Shown here: positions 1-8,046 of the stretch, one piece after another | How the letters are laid out: every line of letters starts with the position of its first letter | How positions within the stretch are numbered: the first letter of the stretch is position 1 | Source of the DNA: CAIRDP01 sp037134895 | GTDB lineage: Bacteria; Bacteroidota; Bacteroidia; Bacteroidales; FEN-979 | Direction: 5' to 3' | Length of the DNA stretch: 64,000 bases | Assembly: GCA_037134895.1 (NCBI GenBank) | Contig: JBAXLI010000003.1 | Span: 62,001-126,000 of the forward strand | Position numbers and translations under genes: made by a program | Notes under the pieces: generated by a model | Database searches by the model: none | The model's input: the letters and a program-made list of their open reading frames with translations, nothing else | Told to the model about the DNA's origin: nothing

Positions 1-1
1 G

Positions 2-403
2 GCTGCAAAATGGAGAGCCGATAAAACTGAACGCTACCAGCCTGCTTTTATCGAAGCGTTTAACAAAAAATCCGATGATTGCGGTATCGAGGTAAAGGAA
101 AACGCAACCGACGCCAAGTATACACTCATTATCCGCACAGTATTCCTGGAGCAGGGTGTTGAAGCTATCGTTGGTTCCAAACCTTCAGAAATTGACCTGG
201 TGATTGATGTTGTTGAGACTACTGCTCCGGATAAAGTGATTGCAACCATCGATGCCGAAAAGAACAAAGGTTCCTCAACCAGGATGACAGTGAACGGTGT
301 TCCCGTCAGCAAGGAAACGTATGATACCGGACTTCGCATCGCCGAAGCTTATGAAACCGCAGGGAAAAATGTTGCAAAATTCGTTTGCAAGCAATTAAAG
401 TAA
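2..403 (+). CDS. C-terminal part of an unknown protein (truncated by window edge)
   Basis: The frame is open from the first base of the window to TAA at 401-403, so the 5' end lies outside. The visible 133 residues are mixed alpha/beta in character and soluble, with no membrane segment and one Cys near each end. I recognise no family. The last 67 residues start at an internal ATG (200), but the frame reads through from the edge with protein-like composition, so the upstream part is taken as coding. A strong hairpin follows 14 bp after the stop, which fits the end of a transcription unit. Confidence 0.7.
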   Translation, partial: AAKWRADKTERYQPAFIEAFNKKSDDCGIEVKENATDAKYTLIIRTVFLEQGVEAIVGSKPSEIDLVIDVVETTAPDKVIATIDAEKNKGSSTRMTVNGVPVSKETYDTGLRIAEAYETAGKNVAKFVCKQLK

Positions 404-417
404 CCTGTCAGGTTATC

Positions 418-457
418 AATACATAAGGCTGATTGGAACCAATCAGCCTTATGTATT
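418..457. terminator. Hairpin terminator between convergent genes
   Basis: Positions 418-436 and 439-457 are perfect reverse complements (19 bp stem) around a 2-nt centre, so the effective loop is about 4 nt. The right arm runs into a short T tract (456-459). It lies between the stop of the first gene (403) and the stop of the minus-strand amidohydrolase (472), so it can serve as a terminator for the plus-strand gene and possibly for both. A second small palindrome (401-415, 7-1-7) overlaps the upstream stop codon. Confidence 0.8.
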
Positions 458-471
458 TTATCCATTATCCT

Positions 472-2121
472 TTATTTCTTAGGGTACACTTCTTTCCCCG
501 AAATCCAGGTTGAAAGCACCTTGGTTTGCGGGATTTTCTCAAGGCTTACGTCCATGATATCCTGGTCGAGGATGACAAAATCGGCCTGTTTTCCCGGTTC
601 CAGGCTGCCGGTTTCGGTATCCCAGAAATTTGCCATGGCAGCCCAGATAGTAATTGATCTCAGTGCCTCTTCCCTGCTCAATGCGTTTTTCATCAGGAAC
701 CCGTTTTCAGGTTTGCCTTGAATGTTTTTTCGTGTAACCGCAGCATAGAAAGTCAGCAAGGGCGAGATATTCTCAATCGGGAAGTCCGTACCGTTTGCCA
801 GCCATCCATTCTGGCTGAGCAGATCTTTGTATGCATATGCCCAGGTTGTTCTTTCCTGTCCGAGCCTGTCGGGAGCCCAGGCCATGTCAGATGTTGCGTG
901 AGTCGCCTGCACCGAAGGAATGATTGAAAAATCCCTGAACTTATGCAGATCCGAAGGATCGACAACCTGGCAATGTTCAATTCTCCACCTCAGGTCATTC
1001 GGCTCTTTCAGGTATTCCCCGTATATATCGAGTACAAGTTTGTTTGCCGAGTCCCCAATGGCATGGGTGTTGACCTGGTAGCCATATTCAAGGCAGATCT
1101 TGCAGATCTTTCTGAGAGAATCTGCCGTGATGACCTGTATTCCATACTGGCAAGGAAAGTCAGCATAAGGCTGTTTCAGCAGGGCAGTCCGGCTTCCAAG
1201 ACTGCCGTCGGCATACAATTTGACCGAGCTTACATGAAGCCGCTCGGTTTTATATGGTCCGTTCTTTACGAACTTATCAATATTCTGAATGCTGGGGTCA
1301 AGCATGGCATAGACACGGATCATTCCTGCCGAATCGGGCCCCGAGCCCAGTTCATCAAGAAGATTTACAGTTTCATTATCGAGCCCGGCATCACTGACCA
1401 TGGTGAGTCCGACGGCAAAACAGCTTTCCCTTGCCCTTTCAAGCAAAGAGAGTTGTTCATCCATCTCTGGTTTAGGTATGGTATTCCGCATATGGTCGGC
1501 AGCTCGTTCGCTAAGAATTCCGGTCAACCGGCCGTTCTTAACATCAACCTCACCGGGATTGAATGAATTCACAGGTTCAATTCCTGCTTTCTTTAAGGCG
1601 GATTTGTTTGCCAGGACCACATGGCCGTCTACCCTTGTAAGTACCACCGGGTTTTCGGGATACAGCACATCGAGTTTGCAGCTATTGGGAAAGATTTTGA
1701 CAGTCCAGAGGTTCTGATCCCATCCGCGGCCTACTATCCAGTCCCCCGGTTTGTATTTCCCCGACTCCTTTATCCGCAGTAATACCTCATCAAATGAAGA
1801 ACAGCCATTAAGCATGACATATCTCAGGTTCAGGGCATATCCGTAAAAATGACAGTGGGCGTCGATAAAGCCGGGATAAACTGGTTTTTGGCCTGCATCT
1901 ATGATTTTGCCGGCTATGAAATGCTCCATAATATCCTTCTGAGAGCCGGTAGCGATAACTTTTCCGGAGCTGACTGCCATTGCACCGGCGACACTCAGGA
2001 CTGAATCAACGGTATGTATCCTTGCATTAAGCAGGATGAAATCTGCTTTTGTTTTATTCATACTGCATGAATTGATCAGGAAAAAGAAGGGGACGCTGAG
2101 TGTTAGTAACTTTATTTTCAT
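472..2121 (-). CDS. Amidohydrolase family 3 lipoprotein (YtcJ-like)
   Basis: Predicted metal-dependent hydrolase of the amidohydrolase superfamily (YtcJ/amidohydrolase_3 type), about 549 residues, probably anchored outside the inner membrane. The longest frame starts at 2145, but the ATG at 2121 gives a clean lipoprotein signal: Met-Lys, a hydrophobic run, and lipobox LINSC with Cys19. Family marks include the DAHCHFYG metal-binding motif in the first beta strand, the NTHAIGD histidine in the barrel, and the late TDFPIE aspartate. YtcJ-type enzymes usually hydrolyse C-N bonds of N-acyl or amide compounds; the substrate here cannot be told. It stands alone, convergent with the preceding gene and divergent from the membrane protein at 2238. 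A minus-strand TACATTTG -7-like element lies at 2153-2160. Confidence 0.88.
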   Translation of the reverse strand: MKIKLLTLSVPFFFLINSCSMNKTKADFILLNARIHTVDSVLSVAGAMAVSSGKVIATGSQKDIMEHFIAGKIIDAGQKPVYPGFIDAHCHFYGYALNLRYVMLNGCSSFDEVLLRIKESGKYKPGDWIVGRGWDQNLWTVKIFPNSCKLDVLYPENPVVLTRVDGHVVLANKSALKKAGIEPVNSFNPGEVDVKNGRLTGILSERAADHMRNTIPKPEMDEQLSLLERARESCFAVGLTMVSDAGLDNETVNLLDELGSGPDSAGMIRVYAMLDPSIQNIDKFVKNGPYKTERLHVSSVKLYADGSLGSRTALLKQPYADFPCQYGIQVITADSLRKICKICLEYGYQVNTHAIGDSANKLVLDIYGEYLKEPNDLRWRIEHCQVVDPSDLHKFRDFSIIPSVQATHATSDMAWAPDRLGQERTTWAYAYKDLLSQNGWLANGTDFPIENISPLLTFYAAVTRKNIQGKPENGFLMKNALSREEALRSITIWAAMANFWDTETGSLEPGKQADFVILDQDIMDVSLEKIPQTKVLSTWISGKEVYPKK

Positions 2122-2181
2122 GGGCCAAGCGACTGAATATGACAATACTTTTCAAATGTAGAAAACAATTTTTTTTAAAAC

Positions 2182-2213
2182 TTGACTTTTATACAAATGA
2201 TTTCATATTTTTG
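2182..2213 (+). promoter_or_regulatory. Bacteroidota-type promoter for the membrane protein gene
   Basis: TTG at 2182-2184 and TATTTTTG at 2206-2213 (TAnnTTTG consensus) are separated by 21 bp, close to the spacing known for the primary sigma factor of Bacteroidota. Predicted transcription start is near 2220, giving a leader of about 18 nt before the ATG at 2238. Confidence 0.45.
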
Positions 2214-2237
2214 TAACATATTAAACACGATATATTA

Positions 2238-2798
2238 ATGCTATATAAATCTATTACACCTAGATTTATTGTTGTTTTTTCAGTAATTATTACTGCAGCC
2301 CTGTTACGGTTGCTGCCGCATTGGCCGAACTTTACACCGATTGCGGCTATGGCTTTGTTTGCAGGTACCTATTTTGACAGAAAGCAATTTGCTTTCGCCA
2401 TTCCGATCACCGCGATGTTCATCAGTGATCTCATTATAGGTCTTCACGCCAACATGCCTGCCGTTTATCTTAGTTTTGCCATTACGGTTGTTCTGGGTAT
2501 GGCTATCCGGAAGAAAGTTACAGTGGGATCGGTTCTCACAGCCTCAATTGCATCGGCTGTGATCTTTTTCCTGATCACGAACTTTTCTTCATGGCTGGCT
2601 ATGAGTATCTACCCCAAAAATTTCCTTGGCCTGATCGAATGCTATATCGCCGGCCTCGCGTTTTTCAGGGATACTACTTATGGTTTTTCATTTTTCATGA
2701 ATGACATTCTCGGGACAACATTTTTCAGCGCCGTATTCTACGGAGCCTTCTATCTGGTTCAGATGAGGTTCCCCGTACTGGACAGGTCAAGGTTTTAA
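2238..2798 (+). CDS. DUF6580-like integral membrane protein
   Basis: A 186-residue hydrophobic protein with about five membrane helices. The N-terminal part (LLPHWPNFTPIAAMALFAG, then a PITAMFISDLIIG segment) resembles the DUF6580 family of putative small transport proteins, which I recall as widespread in Bacteroidota. These resemble substrate-binding membrane subunits, but no substrate is established. The gene is monocistronic. Its TAA overlaps the stop of the convergent GroES-like gene by 4 bp (TTAA at 2795-2798). Family assignment is from memory of the motif. Confidence 0.7.
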   Translation: MLYKSITPRFIVVFSVIITAALLRLLPHWPNFTPIAAMALFAGTYFDRKQFAFAIPITAMFISDLIIGLHANMPAVYLSFAITVVLGMAIRKKVTVGSVLTASIASAVIFFLITNFSSWLAMSIYPKNFLGLIECYIAGLAFFRDTTYGFSFFMNDILGTTFFSAVFYGAFYLVQMRFPVLDRSRF

Positions 2799-3175
2799 CC
2801 AAACATCTCCTCTTCACGTTCGAGGAGCAAAATGGAATTCTGAGACACAATAAAGTACTTTTCGTCATTGAAAATTATTTCAATGGCCCCTTTCTGTAGA
2901 AAAATTGCCAGATCGCCTTCCTTCGCCTGAAGAGGGATGTATTTGATTTTTTCATCATTCTTTTTCCAGCTTTCATTCACATCGTCTGAAGGCATGAGGA
3001 TTGGATAACCCGGGCCGATTTTCACGACAAAACCAGTTTGTATTTCTTCCTTTTCCTGGTAACCCGGGGGCAGGAATAGTCCGGCTTTTGTCTTGTTCGA
3101 TATCTTCTTTGGTTTGATCAGTACCCTGTCACCTACCACTATCAGTTTCTTCAACTTAACATCGGCTTCATTCAT
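2795..3175 (-). CDS. GroES-like (Cpn10 fold) co-chaperonin paralogue
   Basis: A 126-residue protein with the Cpn10 barrel pattern: an opening strand VVGDRVLIKPKK, a mobile-loop-like stretch (SNKTKAGLFLPPG), a GFVVKIGPGYP turn, and a late EGDLAIFLQKGAIEIIF plus YFIVSQNSILLL. Canonical GroES is about 95 residues. This one has an insertion of about 25 residues after GPGYP (PSDDVNESWKKNDEKIKYIP) and an acidic tail. No groEL lies next to it, so it is probably a second divergent GroES-like protein and not the main co-chaperonin. A minus-strand TACCTTTG element at 3195-3202 lies 20 bp upstream of its start. Confidence 0.8.
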   Translation of the reverse strand: MNEADVKLKKLIVVGDRVLIKPKKISNKTKAGLFLPPGYQEKEEIQTGFVVKIGPGYPILMPSDDVNESWKKNDEKIKYIPLQAKEGDLAIFLQKGAIEIIFNDEKYFIVSQNSILLLEREEEMFG

Positions 3176-3194
3176 ATGTTGATAATTAATCGAT

Positions 3195-3252
3195 CAAAGG
3201 TAGTCTTTCGTTGGGAAATCGAATTCTGCCCACAGAAAAAATGGTATTTTTG
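3195..3252. promoter_or_regulatory. Divergent -7 elements between the groES-like gene and mutL
   Basis: A minus-strand TACCTTTG (3195-3202) faces the GroES-like gene, and a plus-strand TATTTTTG (3245-3252) lies 41 bp before the mutL ATG. Both match TAnnTTTG. No well-spaced -33 TTG is visible for either, so these are tentative. Confidence 0.3.
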
Positions 3253-3292
3253 CATTTGAAATCCTTATTGCTTTTCTCTTTAGCCTTTACCT

Positions 3293-5152
3293 ATGCAGGA
3301 TATCATCAGGATGCTGCCTGATTCAGTCGCCAACCAGATCGCTGCCGGTGAGGTTGTTCAGCGCCCGGCATCGGCCCTTAAGGAATTACTGGAAAACACA
3401 ATCGATGCCGGTTCAACCGAGATCAAGGTGGTTATAAGAGATGCCGGAAAGACCCTGATCCAGGTTATCGACAACGGGTGCGGGATGTCGGAACATGACG
3501 CCCGGATGTGTTTCGAAAGGCATGCCACCTCTAAGATACAGACTGCACATGACCTGCTGACCATCAGGACGCTCGGGTTCAGAGGAGAAGCCCTTGCCTC
3601 CATAGCATCTGTTGCCCAGGTAGAGCTCAGGACAAAACGGGTGGAGGATGAACTCGGGACCCAGGTAGTCATCGAAGGCACTGAAATAAAAGTCCATGGT
3701 CCTGTAAGTGCGCCAAACGGAACCAGTATCCAGGTCAAAAACCTTTTTTTTAACGTACCCGCCCGTAGAAATTTTCTAAAATCAAATACTTCGGAACTGA
3801 AGTTCTGCATGGAGGAATTCTTCAGGATAGCCATGGTCCATCCCGATATTGCTTTCACTCTTTACAACCAGGATAAGATATTGTTCCAGCTTCCGCCCGC
3901 CAACTTAAGGCAGCGTATAATCGCACTCTTCGGAACTTCATATAACCAGCGCCTGATTCCGGTGGAGGCGAACACAGTGATGGTGAACATCAGCGGGTTT
4001 ATAGGCAAACCCGAATTCGCCAAAAAAACCAGGGGAGAACAGTACTTTTTTGCAAACGGAAGGTTTATCCGCAATCCTTACCTTCATCATGCAGTGGAGG
4101 CTGCCTTCCAGGAACTTATCCCGAAGGATGCCTTCCCAACCTACTTCCTTTTTCTGGAAATGGACCCTGCCAATATCGATGTCAATATCCATCCGACAAA
4201 AACAGAAGTCAACTTCACCGACAGCAAGAGCATTTACGCCATACTGCAGGCAGCGGTAAGGCAGTCGATCGGCAAATACAACCTCACGACTGTACTGGAC
4301 TTCGAGGTTGAGCAAAGCATGGAGGTACCTCCCCTCAAACCCGGACAGGTAGTAAACCAGCCCCAGATCAGGATCAATCCCGATTACAACCCCTTTGAGA
4401 AGAAAACCGAATTTCAGCCCAGCCTCAGGTTTGAAAACCCGGGAAGACCCTCTTCCTCACCTTTCGGAAATGAGCACCAGAGATTCCAGGCCGAACCTAA
4501 AGGGGTCATACCGCCAGCTCCCCTGTCCCACCTGATCGATAACCTGAAAGAGGAAAAAACCGAAGAACTCGGGCTGGAGTTTACAGCCCCGGCCAAGCCC
4601 TTGTTCCAGGTTGCAAACTCATATATTGTCAAGGAAACCGATAATGGCCTGCTTTTCATTGACCAGCAATCTGCGCATGAAAGAATTTTGTTCGAGAAGC
4701 TAATGGAGTCTAGTTTGGAAGTGAAGAACCTGAGATCCGTTATCATACCTTCAAAACTTTCATTTTCACCAGACGATGCAATCCTTCTTAATGAATTGCT
4801 GAACGATTTCCTGATCCTTGGCTTTGAACTTTCAGGCTTCGGCAATAACGATTTCATTCTTCAGTCGGTGCCTGCCGATCTCGGTCATACCGATCTCAAA
4901 GGAGCCATTGAACAAGTTCTTGAATCATTCAAAAATGAATTGCCTGCAAAGTCTGTTTTAAAGCAACAGATGATTGCACGAACTATGGCCAGAAGCGCTG
5001 CGGTGAAAAGAGGGAGCATCCTGAACCGGGAGGAGATGGAATCTATTCACAATAAGCTGATGACCTGCAACATGCCTGAGCTTTCTCCGTTCTCAAAGCC
5101 AATCATGTTTGTTCTTCCCTTGGACGATATCCACAAAAAATTCAAAAACTAA
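3293..5152 (+). CDS. mutL: DNA mismatch repair protein MutL
   Basis: A 619-residue MutL, the ATP-dependent matchmaker that couples MutS mismatch recognition to strand removal. The N-terminal GHKL ATPase shows IAAGEVVQRPASALKELLEN (motif I), DNGCGM (motif II), TLGFRGEALASIASVA (motif III) and GTSIQVKNLFFNVPARR (motif IV). A Pro-rich linker covers about residues 345-440. The C-terminal dimerisation domain contains FIDQQSAHERILFE, a variant of the DQHA(X)2E(X)4E endonuclease motif. The final CPHGRP-type motif is replaced by SPFSKP, so metal binding may differ from that of classical endonuclease MutL. The ATG at 3293 is a natural start; a rhomboid gene follows 9 bp after the stop. Confidence 0.97.
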   Translation: MQDIIRMLPDSVANQIAAGEVVQRPASALKELLENTIDAGSTEIKVVIRDAGKTLIQVIDNGCGMSEHDARMCFERHATSKIQTAHDLLTIRTLGFRGEALASIASVAQVELRTKRVEDELGTQVVIEGTEIKVHGPVSAPNGTSIQVKNLFFNVPARRNFLKSNTSELKFCMEEFFRIAMVHPDIAFTLYNQDKILFQLPPANLRQRIIALFGTSYNQRLIPVEANTVMVNISGFIGKPEFAKKTRGEQYFFANGRFIRNPYLHHAVEAAFQELIPKDAFPTYFLFLEMDPANIDVNIHPTKTEVNFTDSKSIYAILQAAVRQSIGKYNLTTVLDFEVEQSMEVPPLKPGQVVNQPQIRINPDYNPFEKKTEFQPSLRFENPGRPSSSPFGNEHQRFQAEPKGVIPPAPLSHLIDNLKEEKTEELGLEFTAPAKPLFQVANSYIVKETDNGLLFIDQQSAHERILFEKLMESSLEVKNLRSVIIPSKLSFSPDDAILLNELLNDFLILGFELSGFGNNDFILQSVPADLGHTDLKGAIEQVLESFKNELPAKSVLKQQMIARTMARSAAVKRGSILNREEMESIHNKLMTCNMPELSPFSKPIMFVLPLDDIHKKFKN

Positions 5153-5161
5153 ACCAAGCAT

Positions 5162-5992
5162 ATGAGCTATTCGCAATATAGTCCGTCAGGATTCAAGCTG
5201 CTTCCCCTGGTTGTAAAAAACCTGCTTATCATAAACATCCTTTGTTATGTTGCCACAGTCTCGCTTGAAAGCACTTTCAGGATAGACATGAGTAACCTTT
5301 TCGGGCTTCATTACTTCAAGTCGGATCTTTTCAGGACCTACCAGTTTGTGACCTATATGTTTTTTCATGCCGACATCCAGCATATTGTATATAATATGTT
5401 TGCCTTGTGGATGTTCGGTTACCTGCTCGAAAACGTATGGGGGCCCAAACGATTTCTCACATACTACATGATAACAGGAATTGGCGCAGCTGTTATTCAG
5501 ACCGCTGTAAATTACTGGCATATTTCGGGCTATGAAGCAGCAGCCCTGGCCTATTCAGTTGCTCCCACCCCCGACGCTTTCGTGACATTCGTGAAATCCT
5601 GTCCGCCCAGGTCACAGGAACTTCTTGATAATATGAACACCATGTTATCACAATGGTCCTCCTCGGTCGGGGATGTACATTACCAGAGACAATCGGTTGT
5701 ATACGCTTATGAACTGATCAAACAGCAGATGGATATTGCAACCATCGGCGCTTCCGGCGCAGTATACGGAATCCTCCTGGCCTTCGGGATGATGTTCCCG
5801 AACATGCTCATTTTCATTTACTTTTTATTCCCTATTAAGGCAAAATGGCTTGTAATTGCCTACGGTGCCATCGAGGTCTTTCTTGGCATTTCGAATAATC
5901 CCAGCGACAATGTGGCACATTTTGCTCATCTCGGAGGAATGGTCTTTGGATTTTTCCTTATTTTGTACTGGAAACGAAAAGGAAGCTATTAG
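5162..5992 (+). CDS. Rhomboid family intramembrane serine protease (first of two)
   Basis: A 276-residue polytopic membrane protein. Rhomboid landmarks are HIVYNMFALWMFG (the His/Asn motif of TM2), GASGAVYG with the nucleophilic Ser, and AHFAHLGGMVFG with the catalytic His in the last core helix. Rhomboids cleave transmembrane segments of other proteins within the bilayer. Between TM3 and the Ser helix there is an unusually long soluble loop of about 75 residues (roughly 120-195), which is absent from the second copy and from minimal rhomboids. It is followed after 5 bp by a second rhomboid gene, and the mutL-rhomboid-rhomboid-hydrolase-uvrB run is tightly packed and probably co-transcribed. 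Confidence 0.93.
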   Translation: MSYSQYSPSGFKLLPLVVKNLLIINILCYVATVSLESTFRIDMSNLFGLHYFKSDLFRTYQFVTYMFFHADIQHIVYNMFALWMFGYLLENVWGPKRFLTYYMITGIGAAVIQTAVNYWHISGYEAAALAYSVAPTPDAFVTFVKSCPPRSQELLDNMNTMLSQWSSSVGDVHYQRQSVVYAYELIKQQMDIATIGASGAVYGILLAFGMMFPNMLIFIYFLFPIKAKWLVIAYGAIEVFLGISNNPSDNVAHFAHLGGMVFGFFLILYWKRKGSY

Positions 5993-5997
5993 AGCAT

Positions 5998-6906
5998 ATG
6001 TATACAACCCAGCCGAACGCAGCGGATAACCTGAAAAGATTTTTCAGGGAGGGTTCAGCCCTGGCTAACCTGATTATTTTCAATATAGCCGTATGGGTCC
6101 TTGTACAAGCGTTCAGGATCATCTTCTTTCTTTATAACCAACCCGATGCCGCTATTGCCACTACCGCGATCATCAGGATATTCGGTGTTCCTGCCTCACT
6201 GCCTTCCCTGCTGAACAAACCCTGGACGCTAATCACATATATGTTCCTGCATATCGATGTGTGGCATGTGCTTTTCAATATGCTTTGGCTGTACTGGTTC
6301 GGTAAGATTTTCGTTGAATTCATGGGAAATAAAAAGCTTGTTCTTGTTTATTTTCTTGGCGGTATTTCAGGGGCTCTGGTGTATATTCTTGCGTTTAATT
6401 TTTTTCCGGTATTCTCAGCTGCACTGCCTCAGTCTTATGCCCTGGGGGCTTCTGCTTCGGTCATGGCAATTGTTACGGCTGCCGCTTTCAAAGTGCCGGA
6501 TTATACCGTTTATCTTTTGTTTTTCGGAAGGATCCGCATCATTTATATGGCGATCGCCTTGTTTGTTTTTGATTTTTTCATGATTCCTACCGGAAATGCA
6601 GGCGGACACATTGCTCATATCGGAGGAGCTATGTTCGGCTTTCTATACATACAATTATTCGCAAACGCAGGCAGCCGATGGTTTGACTGGCAACACTCCG
6701 GCCGTTCAAGGTTCAGGGGTACAACAAGCTGGAATGAGACTTATGAAAATCCGCGTCGTCCGGTAAGTGACGAGGATTACAATGTCAGCAAAATTCAAAA
6801 ACAAAAGAAAATGGATGATATCCTCGACAAGATTTCAAAGGGAGGATATGACAGCCTGACAAAAGAGGAGAAGGAATTCCTCTTCAAATCATCAGGTAAA
6901 CGCTGA
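5998..6906 (+). CDS. Rhomboid family intramembrane serine protease with C-terminal tail (second of two)
   Basis: A 302-residue rhomboid with HVLFNMLWLYWFG, GASASVMA (catalytic Ser) and GGHIAHIGGAMFG (catalytic His). The membrane core ends near residue 220. It is followed by a soluble, charged tail of about 80 residues (DDILDKISKGGYDSLTKEEKEF near the end) that resembles the DUF6576-type tail I recall from Bacteroidota rhomboids; that name is from memory. It is distinct from the first copy in the loop structure and the tail, so the pair is probably old and functionally diverged. The next gene starts 4 bp after the stop. Confidence 0.93.
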   Translation: MYTTQPNAADNLKRFFREGSALANLIIFNIAVWVLVQAFRIIFFLYNQPDAAIATTAIIRIFGVPASLPSLLNKPWTLITYMFLHIDVWHVLFNMLWLYWFGKIFVEFMGNKKLVLVYFLGGISGALVYILAFNFFPVFSAALPQSYALGASASVMAIVTAAAFKVPDYTVYLLFFGRIRIIYMAIALFVFDFFMIPTGNAGGHIAHIGGAMFGFLYIQLFANAGSRWFDWQHSGRSRFRGTTSWNETYENPRRPVSDEDYNVSKIQKQKKMDDILDKISKGGYDSLTKEEKEFLFKSSGKR

Positions 6907-6910
6907 TGAC

Positions 6911-8044
6911 ATGGCAGGAAAGTCAGTCAGGAATAAAAAAAGAGGCTGGTTCAGGATTCTTGTCCTGATCCTTAACTGCTTTGCTGTCGCAGCTCTGCTT
7001 TGCTCCTATGCAGCCGCATATATTAGTCCCGAAGAAGCCTGGGTCCTTGCTTTTTTCGGGATTGCCTATCCCGTGATCCTGATCATTAACCTCCTGTTCG
7101 TGCTGCTCTGGCTCCTACTCTGGGACAAATTTATTTATTTATCCCTTCTGACAGTACTTTTAGGCGCAGGAAAGGTTTCGGGGATAATACCCTTTCATTT
7201 AAATCCTGAGAAAGCCGGGGTAAAACCCACCCTGAGGATATTGACCTATAACGTCCACAGCCTTTACGGTAACCAGCCGAATAATGTGCTGCCTGAAGCC
7301 CGGAGCCAGGTGACAGATTTTTTATCGATGGAAAAAGCGGATATTGTTTGTGTTCAGGAGTTTTATGCAATCGGTGAGGAGTATATGAAAACCCTGCATA
7401 AATTCTCTGGCTCAATCAGTCTCGGGTACTATTATTTTAAGAATTACAGGGACTTCTGGCAAAAGACAAAGATTAATGCCATTGCCACATTTTCGAGGTA
7501 TCCGATAGTGGATGAAGGATTTTTCAGGCTGGAGGATAAGAGTACTTTCGGAATTTTTACTGATATCGCTATAAACGGAGATACCATCAGGGTTTATAAC
7601 CTGCATCTCGAATCGATTCGGCTTGGAAACGATGATTATTCGTTTTATTCCCAGCTTACCGATCCTGCCTCAGACGATAAAAATTTCACCAAAGGTTCGA
7701 GAAAACTGATCTGGAAGCTGAAAAAGGCATTTATTTTAAGAGCCCGCCAGGTAGAGATACTCTCGGCCCACATGAAATACAGCCCTTACCCTGTGCTGAT
7801 CTGCGGGGATTTCAATGACACCCCTTCTTCCTTTACCTACAGGACATTATCCAGAGGAAAAAGTGACGCATTTGTGCAGGCAGGCAAAGAGTGGATCGGG
7901 AGCACATATGCCGGTCGTTTTCCGGCTTTCAGGATCGATTATATGCTGTATGATGACTTCTTTACCGCGGTTTCTTATCAGAAAAAGGAAGTTAATCTTT
8001 CAGACCATTACCCGGTCATTGCTCAATTCGTTTTTAAACACTGA
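6911..8044 (+). CDS. Membrane-anchored endonuclease/exonuclease/phosphatase (EEP) family protein
   Basis: A 377-residue protein: about three N-terminal membrane helices (residues 12-95), then an EEP-fold domain. EEP motifs in order are LTYNVHSLYG, DIVCVQEFY (metal-binding Glu), RVYNLHLES, LICGDFNDTPSSFTY (catalytic Asp/Asn), FRIDYMLYDD and the terminal LSDHYPVIAQF (catalytic His). EEP enzymes hydrolyse phosphodiesters in nucleic acids, lipids or inositol phosphates. Membrane-anchored versions in Bacteroidota are common and their substrate is unknown. The gene is packed between a rhomboid gene and uvrB with gaps of 2-4 bp. Confidence 0.9.
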   Translation: MAGKSVRNKKRGWFRILVLILNCFAVAALLCSYAAAYISPEEAWVLAFFGIAYPVILIINLLFVLLWLLLWDKFIYLSLLTVLLGAGKVSGIIPFHLNPEKAGVKPTLRILTYNVHSLYGNQPNNVLPEARSQVTDFLSMEKADIVCVQEFYAIGEEYMKTLHKFSGSISLGYYYFKNYRDFWQKTKINAIATFSRYPIVDEGFFRLEDKSTFGIFTDIAINGDTIRVYNLHLESIRLGNDDYSFYSQLTDPASDDKNFTKGSRKLIWKLKKAFILRARQVEILSAHMKYSPYPVLICGDFNDTPSSFTYRTLSRGKSDAFVQAGKEWIGSTYAGRFPAFRIDYMLYDDFFTAVSYQKKEVNLSDHYPVIAQFVFKH

Positions 8045-8046
8045 TT

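Noticed and set aside
943..1566. Long plus-strand frame inside the amidohydrolase gene
   Set aside because: It is an antisense shadow of the minus-strand gene, with no family signal.
3358..3858. Antisense 166-residue frame in mutL
   Set aside because: It mirrors the conserved mutL sequence and has no independent motif or start context.
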